IMG/VR virus record: IMGVR_UViG_3300034198_014928
Coordinates: 1 to 24,007 of that record
Origin: a virus
Length of the DNA: 24,007 bases
Reading direction: 5' to 3' (one strand)
Positions 6,083 to 12,757 of this stretch are shown here, piece by piece. The notes below the pieces were generated by a model. It was not told where the DNA came from. It saw only the letters and a program-made list of their open reading frames with translations, and ran no database searches. Both the position numbers and the translations under genes were made by a program. Positions within the stretch are counted from its first letter, which is position 1; the number at the start of each line of letters is the position of its first letter.

Positions 6083-6276
6083 CCCTCCCAGTTGTCATTA
6101 CCCCCAAGCCCACCGGGCAGCGCTGCGAAACCTGTCGCTTCTGGTTGTACGACCGCCACGACACCGGCGCCTGCCGTTACAACGCCCCCCAGCTGGGCAA
6201 CGCCCACGGCTGGCCCATCACCCTTTCCCTCGACTGGTGCGGCCAATGGCAGGCCCTGCATGGTGACCAGTCATGA
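6079..6276 (+). CDS. Small zinc-ribbon-like phage protein (65 aa)
   Basis: It starts at the ATGA overlap at 6079. The sequence has the pattern CETCRFW...DTGACRYNAPQLG...WPITLSLDWCGQW. Four Cys placed as CxxC, then C, then C next to a Trp/Gly ending are the hallmark of a family of tiny zinc-binding proteins common in phages and prophages, with no settled function. The Cys residues probably bind one zinc ion. It may contact nucleic acid or a host protein. Confidence 0.75.
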   Translation: MTLPVVITPKPTGQRCETCRFWLYDRHDTGACRYNAPQLGNAHGWPITLSLDWCGQWQALHGDQS

Positions 6277-6452
6277 GCAGCGAAATCCGCCGCATGATCG
6301 CAGAGCACCATGGCCACCACGAAGCCATCAGCGCCTTCTGCACTGAGGCCAGCAGCATCATTGACCAGCTGCTGCAGCGCACCGAGCGCCTGGAGCACGA
6401 GGTCTGCAACCTTCGCGCTCGCGTTGCCGAGTGGGAGACGGGCCCGCGATGA
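6273..6452 (+). CDS. Small coiled-coil protein (59 aa)
   Basis: This gene joins both neighbours by ATGA overlaps. It reads MSSEIRRMIAEHHGHHEAIS, then a heptad-like helix SSIIDQLLQRTERLEHEVCNLRARVAEWE typical of a short coiled coil. A His-rich patch (HHGHH) lies at residues 12-16. No family recognised; the exact coupling on both sides is the best evidence that it is translated. Confidence 0.65.
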   Translation: MSSEIRRMIAEHHGHHEAISAFCTEASSIIDQLLQRTERLEHEVCNLRARVAEWETGPR

Positions 6453-6721
6453 CGAACCGCCTGCTCGAGCTCAACGCACGCCTGCGCCCTTGGCTCGAAA
6501 TCCCTGCTGACCGAGAGGACATCATCATGAGCCTGCCTCCGAACCTCTGGCAGAAGCTGCTCAAGGACACCGTCACCCTCACTGTCCTCACCCGGTACTG
6601 GTTCCGCGCTGGCCTGCTCCGCGCCATCACAGAAATGGAACGCAAGAGCCCGGACGGTGCTCCAGCCTTCCGCACTCGCCAGGAGCTGATCGCCCACCTC
6701 AAGACGATCGAAAACCCATGA
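6449..6721 (+). CDS. Hypothetical helical protein (90 aa)
   Basis: The start at 6449 overlaps the previous stop as ATGA, and the stop overlaps the next start the same way. The protein begins MTNRLLELNARLRPWLEIPA and is predicted to be helical (NLWQKLLKDTVTLTVLTRYWFRAGLLRAITEM), with a charged C-terminus ending in LIAHLKTIENP. No catalytic motif is apparent. Function unknown. Confidence 0.65.
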   Translation: MTNRLLELNARLRPWLEIPADREDIIMSLPPNLWQKLLKDTVTLTVLTRYWFRAGLLRAITEMERKSPDGAPAFRTRQELIAHLKTIENP

Positions 6722-6993
6722 GCCAGCTGTCCGACCTCATCTTCACCGAACTGGTGCACACCCTGCAGCAGCTGCCCAGCATCCACGACAAGAAGCAGGC
6801 TCACGCCATCTGCCTTGCCCTGGCCCGGGCGTTCGCCCCCGACAGGCCCGACTCCATCGCCGCCGGCCGGCAGATCGAACGTGACCGCACCATGGCCCTC
6901 ATTAACCTCCGCCTGGAGCAGCTGGAGGGCCACCCCCGCGAGCGGGCAGAGCTGCTGCTGATTCGTGCTGCCATCCTGGGGGGCCAACCATGA
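6718..6993 (+). CDS. Hypothetical helical protein (91 aa)
   Basis: Coupled by ATGA overlaps on both sides. It begins MSQLSDLIFTELVHTLQQLP and is nearly all helix, with Leu/Arg/Glu-rich stretches (LINLRLEQLEGHPRERAELLLIRAAIL). No metal-binding or catalytic pattern is visible, and no family is recognised. Its place suggests delivery at the same time as the replication genes. Confidence 0.65.
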   Translation: MSQLSDLIFTELVHTLQQLPSIHDKKQAHAICLALARAFAPDRPDSIAAGRQIERDRTMALINLRLEQLEGHPRERAELLLIRAAILGGQP

Positions 6994-7157
6994 CCGCCGA
7001 AGAACTGGCCGATCGCCTGGAGCTGCTCATTGCCGCCCGCATTGACAGCCTGACCTCCAACTGGTCGCCCCCGCTCTTTGGCTGGGCACGCGCCAACGAG
7101 CTGGTCCGCCTGCGCAACCAGGTCCGCTCGATCGTCCTTTTCGATCAACTTCACTGA
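6990..7157 (+). CDS. Small hypothetical protein (55 aa)
   Basis: The ATG overlaps the previous stop as ATGA, and the gene ends six bases before the primase-helicase start. It reads MTAEELADRLELLIAARIDS, a Trp/Pro-containing middle (NWSPPLFGWARANEL) and a basic C-terminal helix (VRLRNQVRSIVLFDQLH). Function unknown. Confidence 0.6.
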   Translation: MTAEELADRLELLIAARIDSLTSNWSPPLFGWARANELVRLRNQVRSIVLFDQLH

Positions 7158-7163
7158 CCCCCC

Positions 7164-9830
7164 ATGGGAAACCTCAACGAGGCGGCCCGCGGACGCTGGC
7201 CTGGAATCCTTGCGTCCCTGGCCGGCTTGTCCGACCAGCAGCTGTCAGACGTTCACCAGCCCTGCCCCCTGTGCGGCGGCGAGGACCGCTACCGCTTCGA
7301 TGACATCGATGGCTCCGGCTCTTGGTTCTGCAACCGCTGCGGCGGCCGCAACCAGACCGGCGGCGCCGGCACCGGCATGGACATGCTCATGCGACGCACC
7401 GGCTGGTCTTTCAAGGACGCAGCCACCCGCGTCGAGCAGCACCTGGGCATCGCCCCGCAAACCGTGCAGGCCCAGGCCAAGGGCCGCCCCGCTCGCACCC
7501 CTGACCGCCCCCCAGCTGACGCACCACCCCCGCCCCTGGACGGTGCTGCTGCTCAGTGGCCCTACACCGACAGCAGCGGCGCCACCCTGTTCTGGATCCA
7601 GCGGGTCAACCTGCGGAAGTCCGGCGGCAAGCTGTTCCTCCACCGCACCTGGATCGATGGCGCCTGGCATCGCCCCAGCAAGAACGACGCCTTCACCTCC
7701 GAGTGGCCCGCACCTCGGCCGCCCTATGGCCTGCACCTGCTAGCCGAGCGGCCTCAGGCCAGTGTGCTCATCGTCGAGGGTGAGGGCACTGCGGACGCCG
7801 CAAGGGCCCTCTTCCCGAACGTGGTCATCCTCGCATGGTGCGGCGGCGCCGGGGGCGTGCTCCGCACTGACTGGTCTGCCCTGGTCGGCCGACGGGTGGC
7901 CCTGTGGCCCGACAACGACGCCCCCGGCCTGCGCACCATGGCCAAGCTTGCGCAGCACCTGCAGGGGCTCGCGCAGGCCCCGACCGTGCGGATCGTGCTG
8001 CCGCCGGCCGATGCGCCTGAGAAGTGGGACCTGGCCGATGCCACCGACTGGACCCCAGCCCATGCCGTCGCGCACGTCAAGGCCAGCACCACCGCCGACG
8101 TCCAGGCCTTCATCGATGCTCACCTGGCACCGGCGCAGCCGGAGCTGGCGCCAACACCCCCCACGCCCGAAGACCCGCAGCCCGCACCCGTCCCCTCCGG
8201 CACCGGCGGTCACTTTCGTTGCCTGGGCTTCGATGGTGATGACTTCTTCTACCTCCCCAGTGCCACCGGGCAGGTCGTGCGCCTCACTGCAGCGCAGCAC
8301 GGCGGCTCCGGCCTGCTTCGCCTGGCTCCCCTGCCGTTCTGGGAAACGCTCTACCCCGGCGGCCGCGGCGGCGTGAACTGGAATGCTGCCATGAGCTCGC
8401 TCTACCAGCAGCAGGCCACGGTCGGCGTCTACGACCCTGATCGCATCCGCGGCCGCGGCGCATGGCGCGACAACGGACGGGTCGTGTTCCACCTGGGCGA
8501 TCGCCTCATCGTGGACGGGCAGGCGCACAGCGTCCTGTCCCCACCGAAGACCCGCTACTTCTACGAGCAGGCCAGGCAGCTCGACGGCCCATCCGATACC
8601 CCCATGGACGACGACACCGCGGCCACCATCCGCGCCATCGCAGAGCGGTTCCGCTGGGAGGTGCCGGCAACCTTTCACCTCCTGCTCGGCTGGATTGTCC
8701 TGGCCCCTGTCTGCGGTGCCCTGGCCTGGCGCCCCCACATCTGGATCACCGGTGGTGCAGGCACCGGCAAGACCACCATCCTCAAGCTGTTCATCCACCC
8801 CCTGCTCGGCGGCATCGTGCAGTCGGCCACCGGTGGCACCACCGAGGCCGGCCTCCGCGGCACCCTCAAGTCCGACGCCATCCCCGTCGTATTTGATGAG
8901 TTCGAACAGAACGAAGCCAAGGACAAGACCATCGTCCAGAACGTCCTGGCCCTGGCCCGGATTGCTAGTTCCGAGGGCGGCAAGATCTACAAGGGCACCA
9001 CCTCAGGCGGAGCCAACTCGTTCGAGATTCGCAGCATGTTCTGCGTCAGCTCGATCAACGTTTCCCTGGTGCAGAAGGCCGACATTGATCGCTTCTGCGT
9101 CCTGGGCCTGCGCAACGCCGGCATGGATAAAGAAGAGTGGCGCGAGTTCCATACCGACATCACCAACGCCTGCACCATTGACGCCGGCCGGGCACTCATT
9201 GCCCGCACCGTGGGGCAGATCCCCACCATCACCGAAAACTCCCGCGTCCTGGCGCAGGCCCTGGGGCGCCGCTTTGGCCAGCGGTTCGGCGATCAACATG
9301 GCACCCTGCTCGCTGGTGCATGGTCCCTTGAGCCCGGCGGCGGCGGCCTGCTGTCTCTGCAGCAGGCGGAGCAGTGGCTCGACCAGATGGATTGGGAGCA
9401 GGCCCAGACCGACTCCACCGATGCCGATGAGGTGAAGTGCCGCGACACCATCCTGCAGGGCCTGGTCCGCATCGGTGGCGGCATGGAGGCCAGCATCGGC
9501 GAGCTCGTGCAGGCTGTGGCCTATCAGCAGATGCTGCACGAGGTGACCTCCTGGTCTGCCCTGGAGCCGGTGCTGGCCCGCCATGGGCTCAAGGTCTACC
9601 GGCCCGGGACCAGGCTGCCGGACAAGGAGCTGACCGACGGCTACTGGCTGGCCGTCAGCAACACGAACCTCCAGCTAAGGCAGGCCCTGCGCGACACCCC
9701 CTGGGCCAATGGCAGCCACAAGAGCAGCCTGCGACGCCTGCCGGGTGCACTGGTGCCGCGGAACCCGGTCCACCTGGGTTCGACGTCCAATCGGGTGACG
9801 CTGATCCCCTTGCCGGACCCAAGCCCTTGA
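7164..9830 (+). CDS. Primase-helicase fusion: zinc finger, TOPRIM and DUF927-type ATPase
   Basis: This 888-residue protein is the likely replication initiator, priming and unwinding phage DNA. Residues 30-62 form a primase zinc domain (CPLCGGEDRYRF ... WFCNRCGG, Cys 34, 37, 56, 59). Residues 200-256 form a TOPRIM domain with VLIVEGEGTADAA supplying the catalytic Glu and ALWPDNDAPG the Asp pair. A Pro-rich linker (about 322-346) leads to a DUF927/superfamily 3-like ATPase with Walker A GGAGTGKT (530-537) and Walker B IPVVFDEFE (573-581). The rest is helical. The order matches P4-alpha-like and DUF927 replication proteins of phages and plasmids. The start at 7164 follows the previous gene by six bases, and a terminator hairpin and a repeat-rich candidate origin follow. 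Confidence 0.92.
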   Translation: MGNLNEAARGRWPGILASLAGLSDQQLSDVHQPCPLCGGEDRYRFDDIDGSGSWFCNRCGGRNQTGGAGTGMDMLMRRTGWSFKDAATRVEQHLGIAPQTVQAQAKGRPARTPDRPPADAPPPPLDGAAAQWPYTDSSGATLFWIQRVNLRKSGGKLFLHRTWIDGAWHRPSKNDAFTSEWPAPRPPYGLHLLAERPQASVLIVEGEGTADAARALFPNVVILAWCGGAGGVLRTDWSALVGRRVALWPDNDAPGLRTMAKLAQHLQGLAQAPTVRIVLPPADAPEKWDLADATDWTPAHAVAHVKASTTADVQAFIDAHLAPAQPELAPTPPTPEDPQPAPVPSGTGGHFRCLGFDGDDFFYLPSATGQVVRLTAAQHGGSGLLRLAPLPFWETLYPGGRGGVNWNAAMSSLYQQQATVGVYDPDRIRGRGAWRDNGRVVFHLGDRLIVDGQAHSVLSPPKTRYFYEQARQLDGPSDTPMDDDTAATIRAIAERFRWEVPATFHLLLGWIVLAPVCGALAWRPHIWITGGAGTGKTTILKLFIHPLLGGIVQSATGGTTEAGLRGTLKSDAIPVVFDEFEQNEAKDKTIVQNVLALARIASSEGGKIYKGTTSGGANSFEIRSMFCVSSINVSLVQKADIDRFCVLGLRNAGMDKEEWREFHTDITNACTIDAGRALIARTVGQIPTITENSRVLAQALGRRFGQRFGDQHGTLLAGAWSLEPGGGGLLSLQQAEQWLDQMDWEQAQTDSTDADEVKCRDTILQGLVRIGGGMEASIGELVQAVAYQQMLHEVTSWSALEPVLARHGLKVYRPGTRLPDKELTDGYWLAVSNTNLQLRQALRDTPWANGSHKSSLRRLPGALVPRNPVHLGSTSNRVTLIPLPDPSP

Positions 9831-9857
9831 TTCAAACGCCCCACCAGGCCGCCCGAC

Positions 9858-9897
9858 AGCCCCGCAACCCTTGGCACGACTGGGGTTTCGGGGCTTT
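9858..9897 (+). terminator. Hairpin terminator after the primase-helicase gene
   Basis: AGCCCCG (9858-9864) pairs with CGGGGCT (9889-9895), and inside it AACCC (9866-9870) pairs with GGGTT (9883-9887), giving a 12-bp interrupted stem followed by TTTC. Its place 28 bases after the primase-helicase stop fits the end of the replication transcript. The T-run is short, so termination may be partial. Confidence 0.6.
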
Positions 9898-10103
9898 CTA
9901 ACGATCTAACGCAAAACGCCAAATGAAACACACACACCCCCTATTAACCCCTCTACCCCCCTGATCCCCTTTTACCCCCTCTACCCTATGTATCTTTATT
10001 TCTTGTAATTATGGTTAGGTTGTTAGGGGCGGGGTCAAAGCCGTTGCCAGCACAAGGGTTTTCGATCTAACGCTCGGCCTTACGCTTTGCCTGACACCGT
10101 TAG
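9898..10103. other. Candidate replication origin: CTAAC/GTTAG iterons around a pyrimidine-rich, AT-rich tract
   Basis: CTAAC occurs at 9898, 9906 and 10067, and its complement GTTAG at 10014, 10022 and 10099. The first two and the middle two are tandem pairs with an 8-base period, in opposite orientation, flanking about 100 bases. The 11-mer CGATCTAACGC is repeated exactly at 9902 and 10063, and CCCCTCTACCC at 9948 and 9976. Between them, 9985-10020 is AT-rich in an otherwise GC-rich genome and could melt easily. It lies next to the primase-helicase gene. The same tract could instead hold the promoter for 10257-10967. It fills most of the 426-base non-coding stretch 9831-10256. Confidence 0.5.
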
Positions 10104-10173
10104 GTGGCTGCCCCGTTGCCGTAATCGGGGCCCAGGCGGCCCGGCAAGGCCTCTGAACCCCGTCCAGGCCACT

Positions 10174-10192
10174 ACCCCCTTGATCGGGGGGT
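10174..10192 (+). repeat. Short inverted repeat upstream of gene 10257
   Basis: ACCCCC (10174-10179) and GGGGGGT (10186-10192) can pair around TTGATC, leaving one unpaired G. No T-run follows. It lies 65 bases before the next start codon and may be part of its leader or an unrelated C/G run. Confidence 0.3.
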
Positions 10193-10256
10193 CACAGGCC
10201 CGTTACAGGCGACCAGGGGCTGCGCCTACGCTGTTCCTGGCAAGGGGGCCCCGGTC

Positions 10257-10967
10257 ATGCTGCGCATCGACATCACCGACACCATCAAGCCCGCTATCGC
10301 CAAGCTCGGGCAGCTCACTGACGTCCAGCTCCGCTACGTCGTTGCCAGTGCCATGACCGAGGCGGGCAAGGCGGCGCAGGAAAGCCTCAAGCAGTCCATG
10401 CCCCGCTACATCGACAGGCCCAACCCCTGGACAATGGGCTCCACCTTCGTCCAGTTCGCCAAGGCCAGCGACCTCACCGTCACCGTGGGCATCCGCGATC
10501 AGGACCGCCGCGGCCGCACCGGTGCCGGGAAGTACCTCGCTCCCCTCATCACTGGCGGGCCGCCCCGTCCCAAGGGCGCTGACCTGTCCGCTTCCGCACT
10601 GGCCGGCACCCGCGGCGTCCTGGTCCCGGCTCGTGGGGCCGTTCGCCTCAACCAGTACGGCAACGTCAGCCTCTCCAACTACGCGAAGATCCTGGGCAGT
10701 GCCCGGGCCAAGGACGCCGGCATCTACGTCGCTCCCGTCAAGGCAGGCCTCTCCACGAAGGCCGTGTTCCAGCGGAAGACCGGCTTCCTCGGGCGCACCT
10801 CCACCCTCGATACCACCACTCGGCGGCTGTTCACCATCGACCCCACCCCCAAGGTGCGGACCGCACGATTCCCCGTGACGCGAATCCTGGAGGACGGCTT
10901 CCGAGAGGCGTTCCCCAACCTGCTCCGCACTGGCCTCCAGGCCGAGCTGGCCAGGCACTTCCGCTGA
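10257..10967 (+). CDS. Putative phage virion or tail-assembly protein (236 aa)
   Basis: The ATG at 10257 follows AAGGGGG with nine bases between. The N-terminus (MLRIDITDTIKPAIAKLGQL) continues with a helix SAMTEAGKAAQESLKQSMPRYI, as in minor tail / gpZ- or gp10-like proteins. The middle has GKYLAPLITGGPPRPKGADL, SASALAGTRGVLVPARGAVR and LNQYGNVSLSNYAKILG, a pattern I recall from phage proteins annotated as hypothetical or minor tail. The C-terminus (FPVTRILEDGFREAFPNLLRTGLQAELARHF) looks like an assembly helix. It is isolated, flanked by non-coding regions with hairpins, away from the other virion genes. The structural call is inference; that it is coding is well supported. Confidence 0.55.
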   Translation: MLRIDITDTIKPAIAKLGQLTDVQLRYVVASAMTEAGKAAQESLKQSMPRYIDRPNPWTMGSTFVQFAKASDLTVTVGIRDQDRRGRTGAGKYLAPLITGGPPRPKGADLSASALAGTRGVLVPARGAVRLNQYGNVSLSNYAKILGSARAKDAGIYVAPVKAGLSTKAVFQRKTGFLGRTSTLDTTTRRLFTIDPTPKVRTARFPVTRILEDGFREAFPNLLRTGLQAELARHFR

Positions 10968-10995
10968 CCCTCGCTACCCTGCCCCGGGAGCGACT

Positions 10996-11031
10996 GGGGG
11001 GGGCTTCGTTGGCACGGGGGGAGCCCCCCCC
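10996..11031 (+). terminator. GC hairpin downstream of gene 10257
   Basis: GGGGGGGGCT (10996-11005) and AGCCCCCCCC (11022-11031) form a perfect 10-bp stem with a 16-base loop, 28 bases after the stop codon at 10967. The following bases are TCTCTCTG, pyrimidine-rich but not a T-run. It probably marks the 3' end of the upstream transcript and insulates the cassette. Confidence 0.5.
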
Positions 11032-11209
11032 TCTCTCTGCTCGTCGGCCAGACGCCTTCCGGTAGAGGTGAACTGCGACGGCCCAGATCCCTTCTGCCGG
11101 AAGCGATCTGAGAGATCGAGGCCGAGGTACTCTCCAGAGAAAAGGCCGATGGTTGTTTGGCAGCCCCGATCTTTGGCTAGCGCCAGGCCTGCAAATCGGT
11201 TCACCAGTT

Positions 11210-11228
11210 GATTCTGAGAATCATTCTC
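11210..11228. promoter_or_regulatory. Fur/Zur-box-like operator upstream of the deazaguanine cassette
   Basis: The site reads GATTCTGAGAATCATTCTC and matches the classical Fur box GATAATGATAATCATTATC at 15 of 19 positions. It contains the perfect palindrome CTGAGAAT-C-ATTCTCAG (11214-11230), with the 7-1-7 architecture of FUR-family sites. It overlaps the spacer of a weak candidate promoter (TTGATT N17 TAACGT) and lies 56 bases before the parB-like start. A phage repressor could also use such a palindrome. Confidence 0.5.
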
Positions 11229-11283
11229 AGTAACGTGGCGCCACCTCTGGCCCTATCCTTCGGGCCGGCAAGTAACGCCGCAG

Positions 11284-11889
11284 ATGTCCGAGGAAGAACA
11301 GGGACCAGACCTCACGGTCAGCATGGCCAAGCGGATCGAGCTCTGGCCCGTTGACCGCCTGGTGCCCTATGCCAAGAACAGCCGCCTCCACAACGATGCG
11401 CAGGTGGCTCAAATAGCCGCCTCCATCACGGAATTTGGCTTCACGAACCCGATCTTGGTCGATAGTTCCGACGGGATCGTTGCTGGTCATGGCCGCCTGG
11501 CTGCTGCTCGCGAGTTGGGGCTGCAAACGGTGCCGGTTGTGGTGCTGGATCACCTCAGCGATCGGCAGCGGCGGGCCTACGTCATTGCGGATAACAAGCT
11601 GGCACTAAATGCCAGCTGGGACGTGGACGTGCTGGCCGGTGAGATCGAGGCCCTGCGCGATGACGGCTTTGACCTCGATCTTGTGGGCTTCACAGAGGCT
11701 GAGCTGGAGGGCCTGTTCAAGGACGGGTGGGACTCCGACATGGAGGCCATCGATAAGATCGAGGCCAAGGACAGCACAGCCAAGGGCAAGCTGACCATCA
11801 GCTTCAACGAGTGGGACCGCGAGCAGGTGCGGGAGGCGGTGACAAACCTGATCGACAGCCTGGGGCTGGAGGGGGTGGAGGTTGGCTGA
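11284..11889 (+). CDS. ParB/sulfiredoxin-fold protein, first gene of the modification cassette
   Basis: This 201-residue protein has a ParB-like N-terminal domain: IELWPVDRLVPYAKNSRLHN, then VAQIAASITEFGFTNPILVD, then the nucleotide-binding GIVAGHGRLAAARELG and a YVIADNKLALNASWD segment. In phages this form often sits beside DNA-modifying enzymes. The C-terminal 75 residues are acidic and have no recognised domain. Here it is followed without a gap by dpdA, whose TTG start lies inside its last codons. It may bring the modification enzyme to DNA. In bacterial dpd clusters, from memory, a ParB-like DpdB helps DpdA. No SD is evident before this gene. Segregation is unlikely, as there is no ParA. 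Confidence 0.85.
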   Translation: MSEEEQGPDLTVSMAKRIELWPVDRLVPYAKNSRLHNDAQVAQIAASITEFGFTNPILVDSSDGIVAGHGRLAAARELGLQTVPVVVLDHLSDRQRRAYVIADNKLALNASWDVDVLAGEIEALRDDGFDLDLVGFTEAELEGLFKDGWDSDMEAIDKIEAKDSTAKGKLTISFNEWDREQVREAVTNLIDSLGLEGVEVG

Positions 11890-12757
11890 CAAGCTCAACA
11901 TCCTTGTCGCCTACCCCTACTTCTCAGAAGGGATCAAGGCCTTCCTGTCCGAGCGCGACCCCAGCACCTTTCGCCTGATCGTGGACTCCGGCGCATTCAC
12001 CGCCTGGAACACCGGCGCCGAGGTAACCATGGAGGGTTACACGAAATTCCTGAAAGGCATTCCCGATCACTGGGACTGGCGGGCGGTGCAGCTGGACGTC
12101 TACGGCGACCCTGAGGGCACCTATGCCAACTGGAAGCGAATGCTCGACATGGGGTGGCGCGACATCATGCCGGTTTTCACCCGTGGCGAGAGCTTTGACC
12201 GCTTGGAGGAGTTCTACCAGGCTACCGACTACATCATGTTTGGCGGCATTGCCTTTGGTGGTGAGAACAAGAACTACATCAAGTTCTTCGCAGAGAAGAA
12301 CGGTGGCCGGCGGGTGCACTGGCTGGGCTTCGTCAACATGCCGTTCATCAAGCACTACCGGCCCGAGTCGGTGGACAGCAGCAGCGTGACCAGTGCGCAG
12401 CGCTACGGCTCGATCGTCTACTACAAGGGGCACGGCGAGCTGAAGACCCTGCAGAAGCTGGACTTTGCCAAGCGGCCGCCTCAGCAGTTCCTGCTGGAGT
12501 GCGAGCGGCGGGGCTTCACGATGGAAGAACTGCGCCGCCTGGGCAGCAACCGGGCATGGACCGGGGCAGTGCGCATCCCTGATTCCAATGACTACCGGGG
12601 GTTTGCCAGCTTTGTCACCTACACCCACCACGTCTGGAGGGGCATCGAGGTAGAGCGCAACCTGGGCACGAAGGTCTACCTGGCCTTCGCTACCGAGGGT
12701 GACATGGCAGGTGCTTTTCACGCCTACGATTTCATGAACCAAAGAGGCCGGCTCTGA
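11882..12757 (+). CDS. dpdA: DpdA-like DNA guanine transglycosylase (TGT superfamily)
   Basis: It is predicted to exchange guanine in DNA for a 7-deazaguanine base, the key DNA step of the cassette. The start is a TTG at 11882 with GGAGG at 11868-11872, nine bases away; it overlaps the parB-like stop. In 291 residues the TGT-like (beta/alpha)8 pattern is visible: LIVDSGAFTAWNTG with Asp35-Ser-Gly, VQLDVYGDPE with Asp72, IMPVFTRGE, YIMFGGIAFGG (glycine-rich base pocket) and PESVDSSSVTSAQRYG with Asp165, the probable nucleophile region. No Cys-rich zinc site of tRNA TGT enzymes is seen, as is usual in phage DpdA. Its neighbours make the substrate. The exact subfamily cannot be set here. Confidence 0.85.
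   Translation: MADKLNILVAYPYFSEGIKAFLSERDPSTFRLIVDSGAFTAWNTGAEVTMEGYTKFLKGIPDHWDWRAVQLDVYGDPEGTYANWKRMLDMGWRDIMPVFTRGESFDRLEEFYQATDYIMFGGIAFGGENKNYIKFFAEKNGGRRVHWLGFVNMPFIKHYRPESVDSSSVTSAQRYGSIVYYKGHGELKTLQKLDFAKRPPQQFLLECERRGFTMEELRRLGSNRAWTGAVRIPDSNDYRGFASFVTYTHHVWRGIEVERNLGTKVYLAFATEGDMAGAFHAYDFMNQRGRL

Larger units (their letters stand above)
10968..11283. other. 316-base non-coding region before the DNA-modification cassette
   Basis: I find no convincing gene here. It holds a strong GC hairpin at 10996-11031, a 7-bp inverted repeat CTTCCGG/CCGGAAG (about 11057-11103), a Fur-box-like palindrome at 11210-11228, the palindrome GTGGCGCCAC at 11235-11244 and a small GGCCC/GGGCC stem at about 11256-11273. 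TTGATT (11208-11213) and TAACGT (11231-11236) are 17 bases apart and could be a weak promoter. No preQ1-riboswitch-like pattern was found. Confidence 0.5.

Noticed and set aside
7740-8798. 352-codon minus-strand frame opposite the primase-helicase
   Set aside because: It is a shadow of a well-supported gene with zinc, TOPRIM and Walker motifs. The antisense product is Gly/Ala/Val/Arg filler.
10974-11204. 76-codon minus-strand frame in the non-coding region before the modification cassette
   Set aside because: Its third codon positions are less GC-rich than in accepted genes, the C-terminus is a low-complexity Pro/Gly run reading through the GC hairpin, and it opposes the flanking genes.
11032-11283. 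Possible preQ1 riboswitch upstream of the deazaguanine cassette
   Set aside because: I looked for a short C-rich hairpin followed by an A-rich tail that would form an H-type pseudoknot and found none. The palindrome there fits a DNA operator better.
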